From Blastocladiella emersonii ATCC 22665 (lineage: Eukaryota; Blastocladiomycota; Blastocladiomycetes; Blastocladiales; Blastocladiaceae): a DNA stretch of 64,000 nucleotides. Of this stretch, positions 1 to 10,835 are shown piece by piece (the first letter of the stretch is position 1; each line of letters begins with the position of its first letter). Both the position numbers and the translations under genes were made by a program. Under the pieces are notes generated by a model that was not told where the DNA came from, ran no database searches, and was given only the letters and a program-made list of their open reading frames with translations. The stretch is from positions 992,001-1,056,000 of the forward strand of contig JANHCV010000004.1 of NCBI GenBank assembly GCA_025594325.1. The letters run 5' to 3'.

Positions 1-956
1 CGCGACGGGTGAACCCACTGCAACGAATCGTACCCTTGGTGGTGATGTTAAAGTCCTCCTTGAAGATGCGCCAGTCGCGCTCCTTCATCTCGTGAAGACT
101 CTTCTCGGTCCAGCGGCGGTTGTCGAGCTTCTCGTTGTCCGCGTCCTTGGAAGACGCCACACCCATGCCGCCGAGGTGCCCACGGCCAAACGCGTTGTAC
201 TCGACGCGGCGGTCGTACAGCGGGTTGGCGTCGCGCGACGTGTCCTCGCTCGCGTCCCAGTCGAAGACGAAGCGGCGGTCGTTGGTCCGGCGCGTGCGCC
301 GCTTACGCTTGTCGCCGCCCATGTACCGCTCGCGGATCAGCTCGAGCTCCTCGGGCGTCAGGTTCTTGAGCTCCTCGTCCGTCGGGCCGTCGCGGTCGCG
401 CTCGCGGTCGTCGTGGCCGCGGTCCCGGTCCCGGCCGTTCCCGCCACGTGGACGGTCGCGATCGCGATCCCGGTCGTTGCCACCGCGGCGCGAGTGCGGC
501 GATGGATCGCGACGCCGGCGGTCCCCGCGATCGCGCGAGCGGGAACGCGACCGGTCCCTGCGCCGCCAGTCCCCGCGGTCGTCGCGCCGGTCGCGTCCGC
601 CGCGGTCGTTGCTGGACGCGGCAGCCCCGCGACCGAACCGCGATGAGCTGGTGGACGTCGAGGCAGGCGCGGGTGGCGCGTGGCGGGCCTCCTCGAAGAA
701 GGTCTTGCGCTGCTCGCGCTCCTCGGCCTGCTGGTCGCGCAGCTTCTCGACCTCGGCGGCGCGGCGGGCGAGGGCCAGTGCGGCACGTTCTTCCTTGGAC
801 AGAAATTTGGGCTACATGGCATGAACGAGGGTCAGGACCAGGGCGGAAGGGGTGGTCGGCAGCGCTCAGACGTGCCTTGGCGTTGGCGTTCTTCTCCTCA
901 AGCTTGCTCTTCACCACATCCTCGAGGGCGAGCGGGTCCTTTTTGGCGTGATTCAT
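1..956 (-). CDS. PRP28: Prp28-like DEAD-box RNA helicase, N-terminal part (cut by window edge)
   Basis: Spliceosomal ATPase that in yeast and animals (DDX23) exchanges U1 for U6 at the 5' splice site. Only the N-terminal 286 residues are visible. Exon 1 is 956-876 and exon 2 is 811-34; a further intron starts GTACGA at 33 and leaves the window. The call rests on the FLSKEERAALAL segment at the start of exon 2, an Arg/Asp/Ser-rich region, and the EMKERDWRIFKEDFNI block that precedes the helicase core in this family. The helicase motifs lie outside the window. The 64-nt intron 812-875 begins GC rather than GT; phase-0 joining there gives the expected KPKFLSKEER. The ATG at 954-956 is the first Met of the frame. 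It shares an upstream region with the RMD1-like gene. Identity is fairly secure; the edge intron is less certain. Confidence 0.82.
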
Positions 957-1254
957 GGTTGCAGTAGGTTGAGATGCATGGGCTGAAGCGAGGGCAGGTC
1001 AAGAGAGAGCGGGAGGGAGGGAGAGCGACTCTAAAACGAAAGAAGGAGGCGCGACGGTCGCGGCCATCAGCTGATGCTCCCGCGCCGCTTCCTCTCCGCT
1101 TTTCATCGCCGGCCCGCCGACCTCCCTCCCCCTCGAACGCGTTCCCAACCACATTGCCGCGGCCTGCGACTGTAGCTGCAACTGCCCCTTTCCCGCACTC
1201 TTTGCTACGAATCGACGCGCACACCGTGCCATCTGCCGCCCGGAAACCGAAACC
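957..1254. promoter_or_regulatory. Divergent intergenic region, PRP28 / RMD1-like
   Basis: About 300 bp between two start codons pointing away from each other, so it must hold both promoters and 5' leaders. It contains purine-rich AG runs near 1000-1050 and pyrimidine-rich stretches near 1080-1200. I see no clear TATA box. Confidence 0.5.
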
Positions 1255-3010
1255 ATGTCGCGCCCGAACCCGTCCAAGCGCAAGAACCGCCAATACAACC
1301 GCCTGCCCAACGAGGACACGGCGTTACTGCCTGGTCCGCAGGGCGGGCCCATGCCCGGCGCCGGCGCCAGCAGCACGGGCTACGCGGCGCACCCGGGCGC
1401 GGCGGCCGCGGGCGCCAAGCTCAAGCCCAAGCAGCCCAACCGCACGACCAAGACGGCGCAGAAGCTGACGCTGTTCCCCGAGGACGGGCCGACGATGCAG
1501 CCGCTGTTGTCCGAGGACATGCTGCTGCCCGAGGCCGAGGACCTGTTCGACCAGCTCACCCACATCCCGCCCGAGCGCATCGGCAAGCTCGACCGCACCA
1601 AGCTGCCGCGCGTCACCTCCTACTGCGTCGCCAACGCGTACCAGTTCGACGAGCTCATCGAGTTCCTCAAGTCGCGCCCACACGTCACCGCGCCCCGCAA
1701 GTTCGACGAGTGCGTCTACGTCGCCCTCAACTCGTCCGTCGGCCAGGTCGTCCCGCAGCCCGCCAACACCTCGGCCGCCGCGCTCGACGCCATGACCCAC
1801 CACCACCACCCGAACATGCACCTCGGCGCGGGCATGCCCGGCATGAACCCCGGCCTCCCGCCCACGGGCCCGTCGCTCGACCTCATGGAGGCGTACCGCG
1901 CCCACTCCGAGGCCATGGCCATGGGCGCCGGCGTCGGCGCCGCCCAGGAGAAAAAGGGCGAGCTGTTCCTGTTCGAGTACGGCGTCGTGGTGTTCTGGGG
2001 CTTCTCGGCCACCGAGGAGCGCACGCTGCTGCGCCAGTTTGCGCCGTTCGAGTCGGAACCGCTCGACGCGGCCGACGTGGAGGGCACCCGCGAGGAGTTC
2101 AGCTTCCACTACAACAGCAGCTACCAGCCCCGCATCTACAACGATATCATCTCGCTCAAGTCCGACAACTATATGGCCAAGCTCACCATCTCGCACGCCA
2201 TTGCGCAGTCCACCAAGCTCACCCTCTTTGAGGGCCTCATGGACGAGACCATCTCCGCTACGAAACACATCCCGCAGACCATGGCCGAGACGGGCAAGGT
2301 GCCCATGTCGCGCACCGCTATCACCAAAAAGATCGGCCAGCTGTTCGTTACTCGCGCTCGCTCGCGGGACTGGGGCTCGCCGATCTGACTCTGACTCGCC
2401 TCGCCGTGTCGCGTTTAGGTTCATCATGCGCATCAACGTGAATCTCGTGAGTAACGTCCTGTACGTCCCGCTCTCTGCATCGCCCGACATACCGGCGATC
2501 GGCGATCGACTGACCTGAAAATCCCACCATGTAGCGATGTCCCCGAGGTCTTCTGGGGCGAGCCTGCGCTCGAGCCCTTGTACCAGGCCATCCGCGGCTA
2601 CCTCGAGATCAATCAACGCGTCGAGCTCCTCAATCAACGACTCGCCGTCATTTCCGACCTCCTCGACATGTACGCTTCGCTCCCCTCGCCCACTATCGGA
2701 CAGCTCGCTCACACGCGGTCATTGTTAGGCTCAAGGAACATCTGACGAGCACGCACGGCGAGGTACGTGAAACCTTCCGCTGGCACTCGTCCGCGTCTGA
2801 CGGACTATCTGCCTCCTCAACCGCTTCCCACCAACCCCATGCGTAGGCCCTCGAGTGGATAGTCATCATCCTAATCGGTGCGCTTTCTCTCTCACTGGGA
2901 GCTCGCAGAGCTGCTCACTGACGCTCCAAACTCTAGGGTTCGAGATCGTCATTGGTATCGTGACGATTCTCTTCGACTACTTCTCGTACATCAAGGGCAA
3001 CCACGAGTAG
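1255..3010 (+). CDS. RMD1/SIF3 family membrane protein (DUF155)
   Basis: Fungal DUF155 protein; in yeast the RMD1/RMD8 group is linked to sporulation and mitochondrial organisation, with no known catalysis. Six exons: 1255-2342, 2419-2460, 2535-2669, 2729-2762, 2847-2877 and 2937-3010. They join in frame to 467 aa. Signatures are GVVVFWGFSATEERTLL in the middle, KKIGQLFIMRINVNLVSN across intron 1, PEVFWGEPALEPLYQAIRGY in exon 3, and one C-terminal membrane helix at about residues 437-457 followed by a short charged tail. The N-terminal 60 residues are low complexity. Five introns of 56-84 nt crowd the C-terminal quarter, and two exons are only 31 and 34 nt. The junctions reproduce the family sequence without gaps, so the model is good. 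Confidence 0.9.
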
Positions 3011-3526
3011 GATGCTATTGCGAAACGGACATTATATAGTACCCATTTGACCAACTCATTGATGCGTGTCACCACCGGGGCACTTGCTGACTGGGAGGAA
3101 TACCCCCGTCGTCCAACTTGGCGAGCGCGAATCGACCCCCCCCGTGTGGTTTCCCGCACCTCCCGCACTTCTGTCCACGGTGACCGTTTGCTGCGTGCGA
3201 AGCTGCGTACCGTAGATTTACTTGTTCTGCTGGCAGCGAACGTATGACTAGCGTGCGAGGCGGCTCTGCCGCTTGCGTCCTCTCGCACCTGCTTTGCACA
3301 CAATCAATGTTCAGCGAGGACACATCAACCGCGGCCGGACAGAACAATGTGATCTGGTGATGCGCGACATGAGAAACGCTTAGCGACATGCGGCCTATGA
3401 AGCTGTGATGAGGTATTGATTGGGACGCGTTGCGCCACTCACATGATCGCGACTTGAGTCGAGCCAGGGGATCTGGTCGAGTACAAGAGCATTGCGAGCG
3501 AGTGCGGGACCAAGGGTTCTGAAGAA
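3011..3526. other. Intergenic: RMD1-like 3' flank to the inverted-repeat edge
   Basis: No convincing gene. The last 25 bases or so (from about 3503) are diverged chitin synthase coding sequence, in frame with the repeat copy that starts at 3527 and encoding GTKGSEEV. Upstream of that I recognise nothing. Confidence 0.5.
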
Positions 3527-3949
3527 GTGCATATCGAGGCCAAGCCGAGCGCTGGGGGTGCCGGAGCGGCGGCGGCTCCGCCGAAGCGCGAGATCCGGTC
3601 GCGCGACCTGGCCAAGGAGCCGTTCCTGGACGACACCGAGTACTACCAGGACCGCAAGGAGGAGTTCGATCTGCTCGTGCAGCTGATGCAGGAGAACCCG
3701 AAGCCGCCAAAGGCGCAGCACCAGCAGATCGACCTGTTCAAGCGGTTCCGCACGTACTGGCTGCTCGCGTGGATCATCATCAACGGCGGCCTGCTGTTCA
3801 TCCTGCTGTCGCCCGCGTCGGTCGGCATCAAGAACCCGGACTTTGCCGCGGGGTACCTCAACCTGCTGTTCAACGTCGTGCTCGGGTTCTCGGCGTTCCG
3901 GTTCGTCTTCTCGACGCTGTACCGCATCCAGAACGTGTGGTTCTCGTAG
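3527..3949 (+). pseudogene. Chitin synthase last-exon copy (no upstream exons)
   Basis: 140 codons identical in protein to the C-terminus of the chitin synthase at 19309, ending in the same stop. They include the two C-terminal membrane helices ([20 protein letters not shown] and [18 protein letters not shown]). The similarity continues upstream to about 3503 as diverged coding sequence, GTKGSEEV against GTKGSEDV, but no other chitin synthase exon lies in the next 500 bp. The sequence is an exon remnant with no start codon or partner exons, so it is unlikely to make protein unless spliced to a distant exon. Confidence 0.85.
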
Positions 3950-4120
3950 GTGCGACGCGACGACCGCCCGTCGTGCCCGTTTGTGATGTTATCCCTCCCC
4001 TACCCTTTGTGAATTTGCGTTTTTGCTCTCATACACCTCCGGTCCTTGTCTCTCGTATCCCTCGCGTCCAAACTCGCAGCCATGAGCCAAGACTTGAACG
4101 AGCTGCTGCATCCACACCAC

Positions 4121-4419
4121 GACAGCGCCCGACTCGCGGGCCCACTGCAGGTTGGTGAACGAGAACTTGGCGATCTGCAGCTGCGCGGCCGTCGACAGCA
4201 CGATGATGGCGAGCAGGATGACGGCGATCAGGGCAAACGACGCGATGATGCCGTGGAACACGCCGCGCGCCGATTTCGGGTTGTTGCCGAGCGACGCGAT
4301 GAAGGTCATGAGCAGCAGCAGCAGCGCGTAGAAGGGCCGCGACACGAGCAGCACCGCGCGCAGCACCTGGAACCCGGCCGAGTTCTCGTTGCTCGGGATG
4401 AACTTGACGTTGTCGGCCG
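4121..4419 (-). pseudogene. Inverted internal fragment of chitin synthase (left arm)
   Basis: About 300 bp matching chitin synthase exon 4 (20249-20546), including [17 protein letters not shown] and [12 protein letters not shown]. It differs by scattered substitutions (for example NNPKSAR for NSPKSAR) and one extra CTG codon. It lies on the opposite strand to the last-exon copy in the same arm. Both ends break inside the exon with no splice sites, so it is a duplicated fragment. Confidence 0.85.
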
Positions 4420-4987
4420 GGTCTGCGACTGGGACAGCTGCTGGGCGCAGTTGCAGCCGAGCTGTATCTGCGACTGCGACTCGGGAACAAGCGAAAGTGG
4501 AGAAGCGTGGCCAAGGACTGTTGCCGCAGCCGTCGCGGTTCAGCAGCAGCAGCGGCGCCCCGCATACCTCGACCTCTCACTGCAAGGCGCGCAGCGGCTC
4601 ACGGGGCCTGCAGCTTCACCTGACCCGTGCGGACCCGCGGCGGATGCGCAGTGACTTATTGCTCTCTCAAGCCCCCGCAGTCTCTACCCGCCTCGACCAA
4701 CCGAGCCGAGAGAGCAGGTCGATGCCGCTTCAACTCAACTCAGCGGACGTTGCCCCCGAGACGGCGGCGCAATCCACGACCACGATCCATCCGATTATAT
4801 TGCAGGGAGTGCAGTGCTTCATGGTAGTGGGCGAGTGAGGGCGCAAGGGAGGGGCCGCGGCGGCGCTCGTCCGTGGCATGGGACACGGAGCGATCAGCGC
4901 GCTGTCTCGCCCCGCTCACGTGTTTGTTCGACGCGTCTCCACTTTCTCGTGTTCTCGCACGGTCGAGGGGCGAGACAAATAGGCGCA

Positions 4988-5050
4988 ATAGAGATAGACA
5001 TAGAGATAGACATAGACATAGACATAGACATAGACATAGACATAGAGGTA
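4988..5050. repeat. (ATAGAC)n microsatellite
   Basis: About ten hexamer units of ATAGAC with two ATAGAG variants near the start. It is repeated as GTCTAT units in the right arm. Confidence 0.9.
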
Positions 5051-6057
5051 AAGAACGGGATGTAGTTTGTTCAAACAGAGAGAGACCACGGCCAACCGAC
5101 GCCGCGGTTCGGTCCCACGCGCCGTCGCGCTCGCTTGAGCCCGCCCCAGCCTCGTCTGGTCGGGCCGGTCGAGAACCGGCTCGCCGACTGACGCGCGTGT
5201 CACATGCTGCAGTACGAGAGGGTCAAGTGGAGGAGAAGGGGTCAGAACGAGGAACGGGTCCCGATTAATGGGAACTGCGACACCGCCGCCACGACGCACG
5301 ACTTGGGATGCACCAAAGGTCGCTACCCCACTCACCGCTGGCGCGTCGAAACCACCCACAACCCAGCTCCATCCAGCCTGCCCTCGAGGTTGACAACGAC
5401 CCCAGCCGACCAGCAGAGAGAGTCCCATACTCGCAGAGGTGCCGCACCATCGGTCCCGCTACTCGCTTGGCGAGGTCACCGCGCGGGACGGGTGATGCGG
5501 CACGTGCGTCGAGGACCCTTCGCGGCGCGATCCAGGAGACGATGACGAGTTGGAGAGACAGCGGACGAGGGAGCGATTGGTGGGTATGCGACAAGAGTCT
5601 GGACGATGGGTGCGCGCAAGGGGTGAAGAGGCAGCAGCCGACTGCGGGAGCGGCACACCTTGGATGCACCCGTTTTGCACGCCGCAGGTAGGCTGATACA
5701 ATGGGTTGGCTTCCCAGACGGGATGCGAGGGAAACATCAAGGGGAGGTGAGGTGGTGGAGGGGAGAGGAGGTGCGTCGCGATACAGGAGCCGTGCGGGGC
5801 GGTGATGGGGACGCGCGAGTGAAGTGCGCGCGAGCGGGTCGACGTGTACCAGTCCAGCAATGTTGGGCGAGACGAGACGAGACGAGCAGCGTGTCGAGGT
5901 CGTAGATGGCCATGGTCGGGACGCAAAGCGTACGCGGGGTGAATGTTCTTGGGCGCGGTAGCAGTGGGATGGTGTCGAGAGTCTGTTCGGGAGATGAGCA
6001 AGCAAAGAGTCAGCGAGTAGCACTCGGGATGCGAGTTGGAGATGAGCCGTACCGAGT

Positions 6058-9000
6058 CCCAAAGTGGTCGACGAGTTGAGGTACCCGACGGCCCGCCTCG
6101 AGCGCGAGTACTTGAGCCGCGCAAGCAAACGTGACACTGTTGAGGGCCTGGTCCGCCGCGGTGCTGGTGGTGGTGGTTGGTCTCTCGAGTCGGCGACGTG
6201 TACCAGAGTCCGACGAGATGTTGAGGCTGTCGTAGCTACACGAAGCGGCGGTGTGAGCACGCGATCGGTCAACCGCGGCGGCAGCAGAATGTACGAGTGC
6301 CGTAAAACCCCTCGATGATCACCGTGGACCGCCGAGAGCGTCGAGCTGCGACACGACCTCCTTGAGCAGCGTGTACGAGCGCTTGTTGAGAACTCGGTCG
6401 GCCGTCGTGACTGACGTCGCACGGCAACATGCCCGTGTTAGAGCCTGACGAAATGTCGAAGCCGAGTGGGCCACGGAATCGACGTGGACAAGAACAGCTT
6501 GCGCGCACGCGTGGTGGCCAAGTCGTGGCCCTGGTCGTGTGGCACCTACGCGAAACGGCAGTGTGAACACGCGATCGGTCGACCGCAGCGACAGCAGAAC
6601 GTACGAGTGCGGAGAAACATATCGATCACCACCATGGACCGCCGGTAGAACTCGAGTCGCGAGAGCCGCGACTGCTGCAGCCGATCAGGCGCGTGAGAGC
6701 GTGAAGACGACCCCAGCCGCTGTGGTGATGGTGCAGCCCCACGCCGTGTTGATGGCCTGGCGACGCCAGGCTCCGCCGGACTTGGGGTTGATGCGCCACG
6801 ACCACTACACGATGCACGAGTCAGCTACGAGGTTTCGTTTGCAGGAGCACACGTTGCAAAGTACCGAGAATGTACGCCCAGCTGGCGCCAGAATGGTCGG
6901 CGACCAGGCGCGTCGCGTCGGCGATGTGCGCCAGAGCCCGACGAGGTGTTGAAGCTGCCGAACCGCCGCTGGATCAATCTGGACGCCGACGAGATCATGT
7001 CGCGCGCGCGAGGCGACGATCGTGATGTGGTTCCACCCGTTCTGTGATGGCTACACGAGGCAAACGGGTGAACACGCGATCGGCAACCGCGCTCGGATCA
7101 GGACATACGAACGCTGGGGCGTTACTGTACCCCCCTTGGTTACCATGAACCGCGCGAGTCTCGAGCTGCGGCTGCCGTCGATCAGGTGCGCGGGAGCGCG
7201 ACGTCGAGCTGGTTCTCGATCCCGACGCGATGCTGAGGAGGAACCGCCGCCACTTGATCAGTGCGGGCGCGGGCGAGTAGAAGTTGCGCGCGCGCACACG
7301 AGGCCTGGATGATGGTGTTGTGGTGGCGCGACGACTACACGAGGGCAGCGATGTGAGCATGCGATCAGCTGACCGCGGCGACGGCGGAACGTACAAATGC
7401 CGTGAAAGTCCTTGACAATCACCGCCGAGCGCCGAGCGCCGAAAGCGTTGAGCCGCGTCTGCCGCCGATGAGGTTCAAGAGTGTGGTGGCGACCCAGCTG
7501 CTGCGTCGACGGCACGGCGATGTCGCGCAGTGCATGGTCGCGCGAGTAGATCGACCCGCAACGGTGGTCACGGGCAAGTGGATGGGGAGGAGCTTGTCGA
7601 GCGCGAGTAGGTGAGACGCGATGGCGCGCGTGGCGGTCGACGACTCGGTCGGCATTGGCGATGGCGGTCGTGGCAGGCGCCGCGCGGTGAGAGGCACGTA
7701 CTGGAAGCCGACCCGACGAGATGGTGAGGCTGAGCCGGCGACTGCATCGACGCGGAACGAGAACGTCGCGCTCGCGCGCGTCATACTGGCACGTCATACC
7801 GATCGTGCGCAGGCCACACAAAGCAAAGGGGTGAGTGAACACGCGATTTGCCAGCTGCGCCAAGATGAGAACGTACGGTTGCTGAAATAGAGCTCCTTGA
7901 CCACCAAAAACCACACGATTGTCGAGCCCTGGACGCCGTGGATCAGGTACGAACGAGAAGACGTGATGGCGAGCGAACTTGACGATGCGTCGACGGCAGG
8001 GCAGGGCGCCGCAGAGCTTGGCCAGGATCGCGCGCCGACCTGTCACGGCGGCCGCGAGAGCATGGAGATGACGAGGAGCGCCTAGATCGCGCACGTACTT
8101 ACGCAGCGAGTGCACGCGTTGTTGATGATGAACTGGTCGACCTGGGTGACGGCGGTGGTTGGCGCCGCGCATGTCGCCGCGCGTATTTACTTGAATCCGA
8201 CGAGATGGTGAGGCCGAGCCGCCACTGGATCGACGCGGGAGCAGAAGTGAACCAGTCGCGCGCGCGCGAGGCCATGATGGTGTCGCGGTAGTGCTGCGGC
8301 TACACGAGCTCGAGGTCGAGTAGTGAGTACGCGACTGGCCAACTGCCCAAAAATCGGGTCGTACAAACGCTGAAGCCGAACCCTTTGGTCGCCGTAAACT
8401 GTGCAGATGTCGAGTCATGGCCGCCGTCGATCAGGTGCGCGAGAGCGCGACGTCGAGCCGGTCCTCGAGCCCGACGAGATGTTGAAGAGGAACCGCCACC
8501 ACTTGATCGATGCGGACGCGGGCAAGAAGCAGGTTGTGCGCGCGCGAGCCCTTAATGATGGCGTCGTGGTGGCGCTAGGACTACGCGAAACAGCGGTGTG
8601 AACATGCAATCGGTCGACCGCACAGAGGTTACGACAGGGCGTACGAATGCCGAGGAGCCCTCGACGATCATGGTGGAGCGCCGAGAGCGTTGCGTCGCGA
8701 CTGCCGCCGATCAGATGCGCGCGAGAGCGTGAAGACGACCCGACCCGACCCGGCTGCCGCGCCGACAGCACGGCGCGGTGCTGCCGAGCATGGCCGAGCG
8801 AGTGGATCGGTCCACAACGGCGGCCACGAGCACGAAGATGATGATGAGCTCGTCGAGCGCGAGTAGGTGGGTTGAAGACTCGGTCGGCCTTGACAATGGC
8901 GGCCGTGGCAGGCGCCGCGAGGCGGGAAGCACGTACTGGAATCCGACGCGACCCGACGAGATGATGGTGAAGCTGAGCCGGCGACTGGATCGACGCGGGC

Positions 9001-9828
9001 GCGAACTTCGCGCGCGTCGCGTCATACTGGCGCGTCATACCGATCGTGGGCCGGCTACACAAAGCAAAGGGGTGAGTGAACACGCGATTGGCCAACTGCG
9101 CCAAGATGAGAACGTACGATGGCTGAAGTCGACCTCCCGGGTCACCGTGAGCTGCGCGAGCGCCGTGCCCTGGACGCCGTGGATCAGGTACGAGAAGACG
9201 CGATGGTGAACTTGACGACGCGTCGACGGCACAACAGGGCGTTGTTGGGCTTGGCCAGGCTCGCACGTCGACCCGTCACGGCGGCCACGGGCATGGAGAT
9301 GACGAGGAGCTCCTTGCGCACGAGTGCTAGAGCTGCGAGTGCGCGGCCATGACCATGAGGATGGCGAGGAGCGCCTCAATCGCGCGCGTACTTGAGCAGC
9401 GGGTGCACATGTCGTTGGCGAACTTGGTCGGCCTTGGTGATGGTGGTAGTGGTTGGCGCCGCGCGTGTCGCCGCGCGTACTTGAACCCGACGAGATGGCG
9501 AGGCCGAGCCGCCACTGGATCGACGACGCGGTAGCGTACGAGAACAGGTTACGCGCACACACGAGGCCGCGATGGCGCCGTGGTAGTGCTGTGACTACAC
9601 AAGGAAGAAGTGTGAGTACGCGACCGGCCAGCTGCCCAGAGATCAGGCCGTACGAAGGCCGAACCCGAACTACTTGGTCGCCGTGAACTGCACGAGCGTT
9701 GAGCCGTGGACGCCGTCGATCAGGCGCGCGAGAGCGTGATGCCGCGCCGCGCTTGTCGCCGAGCATGGCCGGGCGAGTAGGTCGATCCGTCACGGCGGCA
9801 ACGAGCATGACGCGGGCGGGAGGAGAGC
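6058..9828 (-). repeat. Decayed tandem array with intron-like units (left arm)
   Basis: Mirror of the right-arm array at about 13430-17200, where the structure is easier to read on the plus strand. Recurring segments on the plus strand here include GTGAACACGCGATCGG-like and CCCGACGAGATGGTGAGG-like blocks. No copy keeps a long convincing reading frame. I do not recognise the ancestral gene. Confidence 0.7.
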
Positions 9829-10835
9829 GAGAAGGAGAGGAGCGAGACGAGGAAAATCGAGCTCTACACAAGAGTTACGGGCGGGATGGCACGAGGATAA
9901 CAAACGGGAGTCAGCAACACGATCATATTGTTGTTGCTGGTACGGGGAGGCGTTGCGACCGGGCCGTTCGAGGAAGGAAGGGCATGATGAGGATGAGGCA
10001 AGTCGTGGTCGCGGCCACCGACACTAATGACGGCCGAGGGAAAGGAATGAGAGAGATGAGCGCGAGCCTCCTCAACCAATGCGTCTCGCCGCCGCCGACG
10101 CTCAGGATGAGAGAGGGAAGGAGATGAGAGCCCGCCGCCGACGCTCAGGATGAGAGGAGGTGATGGTGAAGGGATGGGAGCGTCGGCCACCGACTCGTCT
10201 CGCCGCCGCTGACGCTCAGGGTCGGGAAAGCGAGGAAGGAGGAGATTCGTCGTCGAGATAAGCTTGAAAGTCCCCCGTACCATTCATGTTCATGCGCGCG
10301 CACACACACACGGGCAGCGAGCGAGGCGAGGTGATGGTTGATACATGGTGTTGTGCGGGAGGATGCTCGACCCGGATCGGATCGCGGGGGCTGATCATGG
10401 TCGATGCGTGCGCGCCGTCGAGTACTGGCGGTTGCAGGGAGTATGGAGGGCGCGAGCGCGAACGTTGGAGGGAGAGGGTAGGCCGCGGGAGCGCGAGCGT
10501 GCGGCGGTAGCGATGGTGCCCGGGCGGGCAGCAAGGCGCGCATCGCGACGCGCCTGGATCAGTGCGTGAAACTACATTTTCGAGCGGATCATAACATAGC
10601 AACGCCGGGAATGAGTCGCGGCGCGAGACACGGCGGGTGCGGCGTGCGCAAGTGTCTCGCGCGGTGTCTCGCGGCTCTCATCAAGAGTGGCGAAAACGTT
10701 CACGTGCGCCCGCTGGCGGGGACCATCGTCGATTGCCGCGGTAAGAGGAGCGCGGCGGCGGGGGACGCGTCTCGAAAATGGAGACACCCGGGACGCGTCG
10801 CGCCCGATGCGAGACGTCACGCGAGCGGCGCGTGC

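Larger units (their letters stand above)
3527..10835 (+). repeat. Left arm of the giant inverted repeat (7.3 kb)
   Basis: Position x here matches the complement of position 23258-x in the right arm. All long translations on both strands mirror exactly between arms. The only difference I found is A at 3565 against the G equivalent at 19693, synonymous in the chitin synthase frame. The inner edge is at 10835/12423 and the outer edge at 3527/19731. The arm holds a chitin synthase last-exon copy, a 0.3 kb inverted chitin synthase fragment, an (ATAGAC)n tract, a decayed tandem array (about 6.06-9.83 kb) and GC-rich filler with short direct repeats of a CGCCGCCGACGCTCAGGATG motif near 10089, 10133 and 10201. 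No intact gene is apparent. Confidence 0.95.

Noticed and set aside
4814-5268. Frames encoding poly-(Ile-Asp) or poly-(Arg-His)
   Set aside because: These are translations of the (ATAGAC)n microsatellite.
5265-9871. Frames of 280-386 codons in the inverted-repeat arms
   Set aside because: They read through intron-like GTACG...TAG units and change sense from unit to unit; no copy gives a coherent protein.
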